Assembly (NCBI GenBank): GCA_036426205.1
Contig: CM071570.1
Coordinates: forward strand, 50,018,984-50,082,983
Length of the DNA stretch: 64,000 bases
Origin: Ascaphus truei
Lineage: Eukaryota; Chordata; Amphibia; Anura; Ascaphidae
Direction of reading: 5' to 3'
The notes under the pieces: generated by a model
Database searches by the model: none
What the model saw: the letters and a program-made list of their open reading frames with translations, nothing else
What the model was told of the DNA's origin: nothing
In this document: positions 54,270 through 64,000 of the stretch, in pieces
How positions within the stretch are numbered: position 1 is the stretch's first letter
How the letters are laid out: the number at the start of each line of letters is the position of its first letter
Program-made: the position numbers and the translations under genes

Positions 54270-55020
54270 AAGACCCTCAAAATAATAATATCTCCCCTCA
54301 ATCTGTCCCAATATACCATCTGTCATGAACAGCACACGTCTGAGCACGTGACTGATATATGCAACCAGGGTTAATACACACAGCAAACTCGCTGCCACAC
54401 CTTTCCCCTTCACAAGGTGCTGCCAATTAGTTAATATTTACCTTTACCGTTACAATGTATATAATTATCCGCTTCCACCACTATAGGTATTATTAAAAGA
54501 TGTATGTACAGTGCCTCTTGTATCTGTTTATTAAGAAAAACTATGCACTTAATACACACAAATCTGTTGTAGCAAAATGTGTTCGAAAAATACTCTACAA
54601 AGTGTGCAACAGTTGAACCAGAGCCCACATTATTACTAATTAAAGGTTAGCTTTAAGATACAAAAATACAATGCTTATGTTACAGAAAAAGATTATTACA
54701 AGAACATAAACTTATATTAAGTGCAGACAGTTTCATCAAAATAATGAGGATAAACAAAGAATCTAACTTCCATTATCGTCTAAAATTGATCAGATCTTTT
54801 CCCAAAGGGTCTTGAGTGAAAATTGAGATTTCACATGTTCCAGCACGGACACTCCCTTAGTTGAAGTCAAATTTCTATTCACACATGCAAGTTTTTATGC
54901 CAAAAGCCTCCCATTGAAAACAACATAAGTTCACCCTGTCTTCAGCTCTAGCTGACATTTTTACAACTTAAAAGAAAAAAACTTTTCTTTTGACTTTTGA
55001 AGTTTGCCTCAATATATAAA
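54270..55020. repeat. Dispersed repeat, copy B (pair with 35,550-36,430)
   Basis: Begins AATATCTCCCCTCAATCTGT, then CCAATATACCATCTGTCATG, and follows copy A block for block to the CTCAATATATAAA region. No coding potential. Its position just after an LTR-like repeat suggests both belong to one retrotransposon family, but no gag/pol is present. Confidence 0.55.
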
Positions 55021-55674
55021 AGACTTAGGGGGTAATTCACTTACTTACGTGTATGTATTATATATTTGACACTGTTCAGTTGAATAGCCTATTTTTAGTA
55101 CAATTAATCTATACTTGTCCTTAATTATCCATTAATGCGTACTGTAATAAATATGGCAGAAATTATTACGTATTTGAAGTATTTTAATCAATCTGGTACA
55201 GAGGAGGTTAATGTTGACTACAAATTGTCTTAAAAATACAAGTGTCTAATAGGTTTTATAGGGCATCTATTCTTGCCAATAAGGAAATTGAAATATGGCT
55301 TCCCTGACAATAGAATAAAAGGGACAATTTTAAATGAAAGGCATTCTTAAGTGGATCTGCAAATACCAGAGGTCGTGGCTAAGCAGTATTCCAAAACGAG
55401 AACATTTATTAAATATGAAGATATCATACTGTAGGCCCGACATCAATTTTCAAGACTAACAAATACCGTAGATATTTGTAACTGTTGCAATTACACAAAT
55501 CAAATGATACAAAAAATAGGGTTTTCTATGTATAATCTCTGATATAACTGTTTCTCCTGAAAAAATTGAAGTTATATGGTCATATTTGGTATACTGGTGT
55601 ATTTCTGTTAAGTACACAGATGCAACAGTGAAGATGGGGTGGGTCTAAATATTCTAGAAACAAAAAGTTATTAA
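55021..55674. other. AT-rich non-coding stretch
   Basis: No supported feature. Confidence 0.4.
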
Positions 55675-55904
55675 GGGGGTTATGCACAAAGCAGTGATAA
55701 GTGTTTTTAAGTGAGATAAGTGCTTTTTGGCGCAATTTATGGCACAATTTTTTTAGCAATGACTGGGTTTTGATGAGGAAAAGCCTTTTAAGCGCGATAC
55801 TGCAGTGTTATCACTGCTTTGTGAATCGCGCTGCACGCAATATTGAGAAATAAAGGCATTTATCTCACTTAAAAACACTTATCAATGCTTTGTGCATAAC
55901 CCCC
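55675..55904. mobile_element. Complete 230-bp MITE of the GGGGGYTATGCAC family
   Basis: GGGGGTTATGCACAAAGCAG at the left and TGCTTTGTGCATAACCCCC at the right are near-perfect inverted repeats that extend inward (GTGTTTTTAAGTGAGATAA against TTATCTCACTTAAAAACAC). The middle contains AAGCCTTTTAAGCGCGATAC, matching the right part of the larger element at 32,780-32,931. It is the intact short relative of the transposon that interrupts the Ngaro-like element. The target duplication is not resolved. Confidence 0.85.
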
Positions 55905-55944
55905 AAAGTGAGAGGCACCTTTTGGAATAATATATTTGATATAT

Positions 55945-56700
55945 TGTATATATATATATATATCTATATATATATATATTCAAAAAAGGAACAATGAAGT
56001 GGTGCCTACCCACACCTATATCCACACAGGTTGACTCTCATTAGGTCCAAAAAGCTAGTAAATAGAGACCTTGAATGTTTTGGAGATCTGTGCAACTAAA
56101 TATATAGCCAAACAATGTTACAGATAAATCAATTGTTTACCATATATATATATAAACAACTAAAAATAGCCAATTAACAACTAAATAATAATTGTTTTAA
56201 AAAATATATATAAATGAATTAATAAAAAATAATAAAAATCAACAAATACGATACAAATAACAGTCCAGTTCCAGAACCACTATCCATCAGAGTATATGCA
56301 GCCTATTTGTAAGGATCACCACTCCTTGAAGGATATCTATAGAAAAGAAAAACAGAAAACAGGTGTACTCATAGTGTAGTAAGATTAACATTTTTATAGG
56401 AACTGGATAAAAATAAATGCGCACTCACAAACAATTCATGAACAGAAAGCATATATGAAAAGAAATATCTCAAACGCCAACAGCAGCAGAGTCCCAGCTA
56501 TACTGCAGATGCGCATTCAGCGTCTCACTCGTGTTTCAGCAGCCACCGGTGGATGTGTCAGACTCTGTGTTCCGGATGTAAGAAGCACACGCCATGCATC
56601 TCACCAACTCTGCTACGCCGTCCACTGCTGATCAGCAACGTCACAGGGGACTTCGGATTGGTTGTAACAGCTCTCCGCAAGGAGTCACTGCCTCAGCTAC
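55945..56700. repeat. TA microsatellite and unclassified repeat
   Basis: (TA)n at 55,950-55,980 leads into AT-rich DNA, and then a GC-richer end (ACTCGTGTTTCAGCAGCC near 56,528) whose layout resembles the ACGCGTTTC-bearing repeats. No gene. Confidence 0.35.
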
Positions 56701-56756
56701 CCTCGCAATGAAAGGGCTATGTGTCCCTGACTGTATGATCGTGCATACAATATTAA

Positions 56757-58890
56757 AACAGACATTCACCACCCATCCACCACAGCCAAACATCCACCCA
56801 CCCCAGCCAAACATCCATCCACCCACCCACCCACCCACCCACCCACCACAGCCACCCACCACAGCCACACCCAACCACCACCACAGGTCCGCCCCACCAA
56901 GCACAACATCTATCACACCGCACCACAGTCCCAAAATCCACCCACCACCACCACAGCCAAACATCCATCCACCCACCCACCCCCACCACAGCCAACACAC
57001 CACCCAACACCCACCAACACACCCCACAGCCAACATCATCCAAAGCCCAAACATCAACCCATCCACCACAGCGCCAACATCACCCACCACACATAAGCCC
57101 AAAACATCCAACAAAACCAAAACAAACCCACCCTACACAGCCAAATATTCCACCCACCCACCCCACCACAGCCAAAAATCCACATCACCAAGCCAAACAT
57201 CCACCCACACAGCCAAACATCACCATCCCCAAGCCAACAACCAATCCCCACGAGACACCTACATCACCCATCCCACCCACCATAGCCAGACACTATTACC
57301 CAATATTCATATCACCCACCATCAACCAGACATCTGCCCACCACAGCGACAGAAAAGCCATACACCCATCATCATCGTCCTGCGCCCAGTACCCACCCTC
57401 CACCCCGAAAAGACCGAAACCCACTATTACCCATTCACCACAACCAGAACTTCACCCCACCACTAGCCAGCCACCCACCATCCACACAGCCAGACACCCA
57501 CCACCATCCACATACAGCCAAGACACCCACCCATCCCAATCAACATAGCCAGACAACCACCACTCCAACACGCAGAACCCATGTCCCCACAGGCAGACAC
57601 CCATCCATCCACCACAGCCAGACACCCACCCACCCATGACAGCAACACAAATTCAACAAACCCACCCACCACAGCCAGACACCCACCATAACAGACACCC
57701 ACCACCACAGCCAGAACCTACCCACCCATTCACCACAACCAGACACACACCCACCAAAGCCAGACACCCCCACATCGTCCAACACAGCAGAACCCACCCA
57801 CCCATTCACCCATTCACCACAACCAGACACTCACCCACCACAGCCAGACACCCACCCATCCACCACAGCCAGACACCCACCCATCCACCACAGGCAGATA
57901 CCCATCCTCCCACAGCCAGACAGCCACCCACCCATGACGCCAGACACCCACCCACAACAGCAGACACCCAACCCATCCCCACAGCCAGAAACACACCCAC
58001 CCCCACACAGCAGACCCATCAACACAGCCAAAAACCCACCACCCATCCACCACAGCCAGACAACCACCTGCCCATCTACCACAGCCAGACACCCACCCAC
58101 CCACCATAGCCAGACAACCCATCCACCATAGCCAGACACTCACCCACCATCCACCACAGCCAGACACCCACCCCTCCACCACAGCCAGACACACACCCAT
58201 CCACCACAGACAGACACCCACCCATGCAACAAAGCGACACCCTACCAACCACACCATCCATACAGCAGACACGCACCCATCAACCACCTTCAGACAACAC
58301 CTGACACTCAGTGACAGCAAGACACCCACTAACCAACAACCAGACAATCCACCCATCCACCACGCAGACACCCAGCCATCCGCCGAAAGCTAAGCACCCA
58401 TCCACCACCGGAGGACCCCTACCCAGCCACCACGGCTGACAGCCACCCACCCATCCACACAGCCATCCAACCACCTTCACCCACCCATCCACCACAGCCA
58501 GACCCCACCCACCTATCCACCACTGCCAGACGCCTTCCCACCCACCTATCCACCACTGTCGACGCACCCCTTCCCACCCCACCAAGCTTACCGACCCATC
58601 CACGATACACACCGCAACCACTCATTACCACCCACAGCATAGTACCCACACACACTCCACCATCAAACCCAGCAACACCAACCACCAATCCCCAAGCCAT
58701 GACTCCATAGACCACCTCACTAACCTAGACACCACCCCATCCACCACAGCAGACACCCACCCAGCTTCAGATTACCGCTGACATCCCACCATTAATCCCA
58801 ACCAGCCAGCAACCCACCCACCCTTTCTTTCTTCTAATCAGCCAGGACCACACCACCTACCTCCATCCCACCCAAAGCAGCACCACCTCA
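56757..58890. repeat. About 2.1-kb minisatellite, unit CCACCACAGCCAGACACCCA-like
   Basis: Imperfect tandem units of roughly 20-27 bases composed of CACCCA, CCACCACAGCC and AGACACCCACC. The 57,590-58,230 portion is the most regular. The plus strand is almost free of G except in AGCC/AGAC words. Proline/threonine/histidine frames on + and glycine/tryptophan/valine frames on - are repeat artefacts. Confidence 0.93.
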
Positions 58891-60016
58891 TTACCATTTA
58901 TGTGCTAATGTTTGCTAATGATGTAACATTTTTAGTCAACATTGAATACTTGTGACAACTGTCATTTGGCTATTACTATCATCTTTATTTTTCAAACTAA
59001 ATAATGATTGTCTCTGAATACCTATGGCTCTGTGTATGCACTGATCAATTTACCTTTTAGAATATCCCCTCTCTGATAACCTATCGTCCATGCAAAAAAA
59101 AAAAAAACACGTTTGGGGATTAAGCAAACAAAATCTGGCCTTTTATATGATTGCTTGCACACATCTTGAATTACAGAATTTACAGAAAAGTAGCTTTAAA
59201 TAACTTAATTTGCACTGATCAAAAATGTATGTTCTGTACTTGAACCACAAATCTCTAAAGTTTTAAGTAAGTAAGAATACTGAGCTCAATCAACCTCTGT
59301 GCACTTCAATCAAGCACTCACCAGACACTACAGCAGCATAAAGCATGAAGCATGAGAATGCCCCCGGCCCTTCCCCTGAACCTCCCTGCCTGAGCTGGGT
59401 GTGATGTCCTCTACCTGTATAATAATCATGTAACAAAAGGTTTCAATACGTTCTTGCAATACACTGAATTCATGCTTTGGTCAGAGCCATTTTCATCTCT
59501 TGGTCATTCCTCTCTGTGTGGATTGGGTGACTAGTAACACCAGATAAAAAGAAAAACATTAGCACCAACCAACAACCAGGGTATAAGAAATGCAGGGATA
59601 AACAGATATAAAATATAAATATAAATTTTACAATGGCTGCAGAGTCCAAGGAGGTATTCCAAACCCTCCAATAAATAGCTTGAATAAAAGAAAGAAGTCC
59701 TCCAGCGCATAGACTCTGTGATTAGTAACACGTCTAAATAAAATTTAAAGTACTGGCCCATTTACATCATATTGCATCAGCCTGTCTTTTCTCACTAAAA
59801 GTGCAAAGCTGAATATGCCATTCATACTCCGTCAGCAGTAGATGCTAGTCAGCTGTTCCTGATGGTATGCTTATTGTTGTTTAGAGTACTGGTCCCATGT
59901 TAGCCATGGTTTAGGATTAAAGTAAGCCTACAGTGACATCTTTAAGAAAAGAAACTTGATAATGGTGCATTACAAGACAATGAAAAACATGAATTTATTT
60001 TATGACAATTACAATT
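58891..60016. other. AT-rich non-coding stretch
   Basis: No supported gene. A repeat-like piece at 59,540-59,750 (AACATTAGCACCAACCAACA, TCCTCCAGCGC) is of unknown family. Confidence 0.4.
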
Positions 60017-60520
60017 GTCAGACCTGTGCATTGGCGATTAGCCAGGATATGCAATGTTATGAAAACCTGTTTGTTCTAGCTGCAGTATTGCAAGTGTCCA
60101 CCAGGTTTAAGGCAAAGGAGAAAACAACAACTTCCAGATTCATTGCAAGACTGGAACCTCCCACCTCCTGGGTAAGCCCTATTTAAAGATCAGCAACTCC
60201 TATGCTCCTTGCGTTACAACTTTGATTCTCCATTCAGTTCACGTCTGTTGCTGTCTTCTGCTAGCGAAGTATTCTACCGTATTACCCTGGATGAGCTCAG
60301 ACCTGTTCTAAACGTTGCTTTGCTTAACGCTTCAATTACCTTGTCTGCTATATTGTGTCTGACCTCGGATCTGTACTGGACCTTGCTGTGCCTTAACCCT
60401 TATGTTACCTTGCTTGATAAACCTGTGAATGACCCTGGATTGCTTTTGATTCTGCTTTGTCTAATACTTTCCCCTTGATTTTCCTCCCTGAGTCTGCCAT
60501 CTCTGTGTTCTCAGAACAAC
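60017..60520 (+). repeat. LTR-like sequence
   Basis: It begins TGTCAGACCTGTGCATTGG, has a CCTATTTAAAGATCAGC TATA-like step at about 60,178, and is followed by CT-rich downstream DNA. This matches the general look of frog Gypsy LTRs, but the end and target duplication are not visible. Confidence 0.3.
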
Positions 60521-61036
60521 TGACACTATTACATCCATATAGACATCTCGTTTCTTTCAATAGTCACCGGTAACACATTATATGGTTAATGTAGTTCTTA
60601 CAAGTTTCTACACTTCGACATTCATTTTAGTCATTTTGTATCCCCTTCACTAGTTTATCTTGGTTAGCAGGGTTGACTTACTTGAGCATATCATGCTTTA
60701 ATGCATGCCTGACCAATTATATGGGGTTAAAATCAGAGGGTCTGTACATATAGAGACAAACACAGTGTGGTTATTGCCAAGAACAACACAAACACACACA
60801 ACAGCACATACAGTAAATAGTACTGTAATGCCCCTATGAACACACTTAAGTATATTGATGGACATGCCCTCTGTTCAATGGCTGTGAGACAAGGAAAGGA
60901 CTGAGAACATAGGACACTGAGAGGATGACATCACGGAAGGAGGCGTCAAGAGAGAGTGATAGCAACAGAGAAGGGTGTGAATAGGTGAGACCTGCAGTGA
61001 CAAAGAGAGAAGGAGGACATGCCCTAAGTAGCCTGG

Positions 61037-61500
61037 TGTCAGGAATAGCCCTGACATATTTTCCTAAGCCTTCCTCTCTCCCAGTTCCCTTGTCTGTCCA
61101 CTGGGTGTGCTGCTGTTTTCTGTCTGCTCTGGGTTTCCTCTGTCTGTCACCTCTTGGTGCTCCTGACCTCTGTCTCAGCCTGTCCTTATAGTTTCCAGTT
61201 TCCTGTACTTCCTTGCCTTTGCTTTATATGTTTGGTGACTCCCTATTCCCTGATCTATTTCTGTATTGAGTCCTGTACATATTAAAGGCCCTTGCTATTG
61301 AACTAGCTTGCCCCAGTCTGATTCCTGCTAGCAAGTCCTGTTCCTGCTTCTCTGCCCTGTTCCTGCCTTCCTGCTGCTGACCTCTGCCTGTGACCCCGAC
61401 CGCTCTATCTGCATGCAACCCTGATGAGTCTTGCCTGCTCCCCGCTGTTCCGGACACCCTGGTCATACCAGCTACTGGAGTCTCCCTCATGAGAGAAAGC
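61037..61500 (+). repeat. LTR-like sequence (Gypsy type suspected)
   Basis: Starts TGTCAGGAATAGCCCTGACA, an inverted start, then pyrimidine-rich DNA, an ATTAAA signal near 61,280, and TCCTG-rich U5-like DNA. No internal coding region is adjacent. The right boundary is uncertain. Confidence 0.4.
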
Positions 61501-62189
61501 AAAGGGCACTTCTGGACCTTGATGGAACAGATCCATCACCTGCCTACTAAGCAGACCCCTCCTGCTTGTGTTGGGTTGAACATAAGTACTCTGTTGGTGT
61601 TTGAAATCTGTGGATTCCTAAATGTGTTTGCTTCAAGTTTTTATGCAGGGTTTGTTATATCCTGATTTTTGTCCCTGAGAAGAGTTCCCTTTTTCTTTTT
61701 GTGGAAATTCCAGTTGAAAATGTTTTTTTTTTAGTTTCTTAAAGCAAATCCTCCACTGCACCCCCTGTACAGATAGGGAAGACTTATTGCATTTAAAAAT
61801 GTTTCTGCAAAGCTAGAACTGTTGCTACAGAGACCAGTGCACCTTTCTTTGAGGTTTTTGCAGTGTCTGGTTTAACCCCTGCTAATCCTCATATTCCCTT
61901 TTCCAAAGATCAGCTTGTATTTCCCAGCAGTACCTGGTGTCACCACTTCAGACTCTCAGACTGGAATTTCTAAAACAAACTTGTGTTACTTTGATTTCTT
62001 TGCTTGAGTATACCACTGCTGTTTTTAAAGGTTCCTATTTCAAAAACAAGAGTACTCCCATTGTTTTGTTGCTGTATGCCATGATTTCTCTGAAACCTGT
62101 GATATTCCTATGATTGATTTTAAAAGTTTCAGATCTAACTGCAAGTTTCTCTGTAGGATCCAATAAATGTGCAAAAGTTTCAGATCTAA
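61501..62189. other. Non-coding stretch
   Basis: No supported feature. Confidence 0.4.
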
Positions 62190-62600
62190 TGCACAAAGCA
62201 GCGCACTTCCCAGGGACACAGGTGTATCAAAAATGAAAAAATGAATTTATTGTCAATCAGACATAACAAACAAGGAGGTAGAGACCCTCCAACGCGTTTC
62301 ACACAACAAGGTGCTTTATCAAGAAGTAAGGCACAATACATTGGGGGACCCTTTTATACCATATCACAAATGTGTGGTGAATTAGTCAAATTTTGCGCCA
62401 AAAACACGTGTATATGACGTCATCAATGCGTCCATGTTTACCTCTGTGGGTGTGCATATCTAAAGATATCTCAAAGTCCCTCCCTGTTAACGCCCCTTTA
62501 ACTCTTTGGCCAAAGTGTTGTAAGCCCTTGAGCCCCTCCAAGGTAGACTACGTCTCAATGGTCCTAACACTAATAAACTTTAACAGAGTTAAACTAAAAG
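62190..62600. repeat. Unclassified repeat with an AACGCGTTTC motif
   Basis: Contains GACCCTCCAACGCGTTTCAC and GGTGCTTTATCAAGAAG, the same pairing as in the fold-back elements at 13,530 and 7,350. Only one arm is recognisable. Confidence 0.4.
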
Positions 62601-62609
62601 ACCATTTTA

Positions 62610-62622
<13 letters not shown>

Positions 62623-62668
<46 letters not shown>
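62623..62668. repeat. (TA)n microsatellite
   Basis: About 46 bases of TA next to the MITE that follows. Confidence 0.9.
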
Positions 62669-62672
<4 letters not shown>

Positions 62673-62823
62673 AATACAACTACAACTGTATGCTCATTTG
62701 CATGTCTTAGGCAGGTCTGCAACCCCGCCTTTCCCCATTATCACCCAGCATACAGCACTTCCACTGCCGCAAGGGATTCTGGGTAATGACATGCAAATGA
62801 GCAAACAGTTGTATTTGCATATT
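62666..62823. mobile_element. Palindromic MITE with ATGCAAAT ends
   Basis: TATGCAAATACAACTACAAC at the left faces GTTGTATTTGCATA at the right, and GCTCATTTGCATGTC faces GACATGCAAATGAGC. The 158-bp unit carries the POU/octamer word ATGCAAAT (or its complement) in each arm, four times in all. Non-coding. Confidence 0.75.
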
Positions 62824-63089
62824 TGCTTTCCTGTGGAGGGTTTTTGTCACTTTTTTTACTCACCATAACTTAACTCAGTATTATGGTATATATATAAATA
62901 TATAGGCACTGTACAGTGTATTCGTGTCATTAGATGTAGCACTGGGCTCTGACTGCTGTGTTTCATGTTCTGTCTCTGGTTTTAAATATATATTGCCATG
63001 CTCAGTAGCACTCCTCTTTGACACTTATACGCATATATATATGTTGCGGTTATTTTGGAGGTTCAATATGAGCTTATAGGGGTCCTATA

Positions 63090-63434
63090 TGTTTTTTCAA
63101 TAGATAGCAGAGATGCAAGGTAGGGGTCACAGACTGGGGTCGGCAACAGGTAATCTACAGGTAGGATGACGGGTAATACAGCCAGAGCTGCAGACAAATA
63201 GGAACCGGAAACAAGACTATTACACAGGAACCAGGCACGGCGGAGGGAGTCTGCAAAAACACAGACTAGAATACCATGATCGTGCAAAGGCTTGGAGTAG
63301 CTGGCTGCTGTTTAAGATCCTGGAAAAGGTGTAGCAAATTACAAACTCCAAAAAGAGGTTTGCCAGGAACAAAGATGACTGCAACGGCCACGTAAGGGCA
63401 AGTCCCAGAAAACCCTCGGACCGGAACCCTTACA
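63090..63434 (-). repeat. LTR-like sequence, minus strand
   Basis: On the minus strand it begins TGTAAGGGTTCCGGTCCGAG and continues GC-rich for about 340 bp. The TG start and composition resemble other LTR-like pieces here. The end is not visible. Confidence 0.3.
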
Positions 63435-63534
63435 AACTGTCATTTAGTAACTATAGTTCTTTATGCCTTGCAGTTTGGGGGACTGAAAATGTAATATAAT
63501 TTGCAGTCCTTCTTTGATATGCCTGATATGGGTT

Positions 63535-63735
63535 TAAGAAGCAGGTTAGTGGCCTCTGCCTCTTAAGCTTCTTACCTAGTTTGAATCCCAATATTGGCTT
63601 TCTTGTGACACTGGGCAACAGTGTCACGTTATCACATTGTATCTCAAGCACCAAAAATAGATGATAAGCTCTTCAGGGCAGGTTTCTGTGAAAATTGTAC
63701 ATATAGCATTGCATACATTTTAAGTGTTATATGAA
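63535..63735 (+). repeat. MIR-like SINE, degenerate copy
   Basis: GTTAGTGGCCTCTGCCTC, a B-box-like AGTTTGAATCCC, then GTGACACTGGGCAACAGTGTCAC, TGTATCTCAAGCACCAAAAA and TAAGCTCTTCAGGGCAGG follow the order of the SINE at 51,185. Confidence 0.65.
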
Positions 63736-63911
63736 AAAAAACAATTTATAAAAATATATTATCTTTATGATTTTCTCATGTTCGCAATACTACCTCGTGA
63801 TTTATCAATATAAATGGTTATTTTCTATAAATATAGTTCATGGATTTTGTACTTGACCAGATCTCAAAGAAAGCTTCCCGTCTCAATCACTGAAAGTTTG
63901 CTAATTCATTA

Positions 63912-64000
63912 CTGCTGCGGCCAAGTTTATTCGAGCATTTGCCCGTTCTTGCCCGCAGCAGTAGCCTGGCGCGCGCCCGAGAGTGACGGGCGCGCGCCGA
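63912..64000. mobile_element. Left end of a TA-flanked element, cut by the window edge
   Basis: CTGCTGCGGCCAAGTTTATT directly follows TA (63,910-63,911). The first ten bases equal the left end of the forkhead/BEN element at 40,889 (CTGCTGCGGC). A short inner inverted pair (CTGCTGCGG against CCGCAGCAG) and a GC-rich GGCGCGCGCC palindrome follow. The rest lies outside the window. Confidence 0.4.

Noticed and set aside
56594..58715. ORFs up to 290 codons, Pro/Thr/His-rich or Gly/Trp/Val-rich
   Set aside because: Products of the CCACCACAGCC minisatellite; repeats dictate composition in every frame.

Overview
The window reads as repeat-rich intergenic DNA from a vertebrate, most likely a frog (anuran amphibian). 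Signs of this are a full-length L1-clade LINE of the frog/fish type, L2/CR1 LINE pieces, an Ngaro-like tyrosine-recombinase retrotransposon with an SGNH hydrolase domain, a MIR-like tRNA SINE, Helitrons ending in CTAG, hAT/TTAA/TA-flanked MITEs, and long CA/TG and TA microsatellites. I see no conventional multi-exon host gene, rRNA, tRNA gene or CRISPR array. The species call is an inference from repeat content.

Layout. 0-7 kb: AT-rich DNA with an LTR-like repeat and two GC-rich hAT MITEs with 8-bp target duplications. 7.4-10.35 kb: remnants of two L2/CR1-type LINEs on the + strand, one interrupted by a small hAT MITE. 11-20.2 kb: MITEs, a large fold-back element, two diverged copies of a GC-rich LTR-like repeat, and a minus-strand Helitron carrying a large CA array. 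20.3-33.7 kb: a three-level nest. The oldest layer is a decayed minus-strand Ngaro-like element (RT, tyrosine recombinase, SGNH hydrolase). Its RT gene was split by a DNA transposon with GGGGCTATGCACTAAGCA ends. That transposon was then split by a minus-strand L1 of about 8.57 kb with an exact 14-bp target duplication. The L1 keeps ORF1 and nearly all of ORF2 (one homopolymer frameshift) and has an unusual 3.3-kb, C-rich, tandemly repeated spacer between the ORFs.

40.9-47.06 kb is the most interesting segment: a candidate 6.17-kb TA-flanked DNA transposon with degenerate inverted ends. It carries a forkhead-domain gene (plus strand, one in-frame stop) and a BEN-domain gene (minus strand, split between two frames) facing each other tail to tail. 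I find no transposase in it. Two DNA-binding domains normally found in host regulators, inside one TIR-bounded unit, do not match any transposon class I know.

47-64 kb: a plus-strand Helitron, SINE copies, LTR-like repeats, a MITE of the same family as the nest's middle layer, a 2.1-kb CCACCACAGCCAGACACCCA-type minisatellite, and at the right edge a sequence starting with the same TACTGCTGCGGC end as the forkhead/BEN element.

The identifiable genes are almost all transposon genes. They do not form a host pathway; they record successive insertions.
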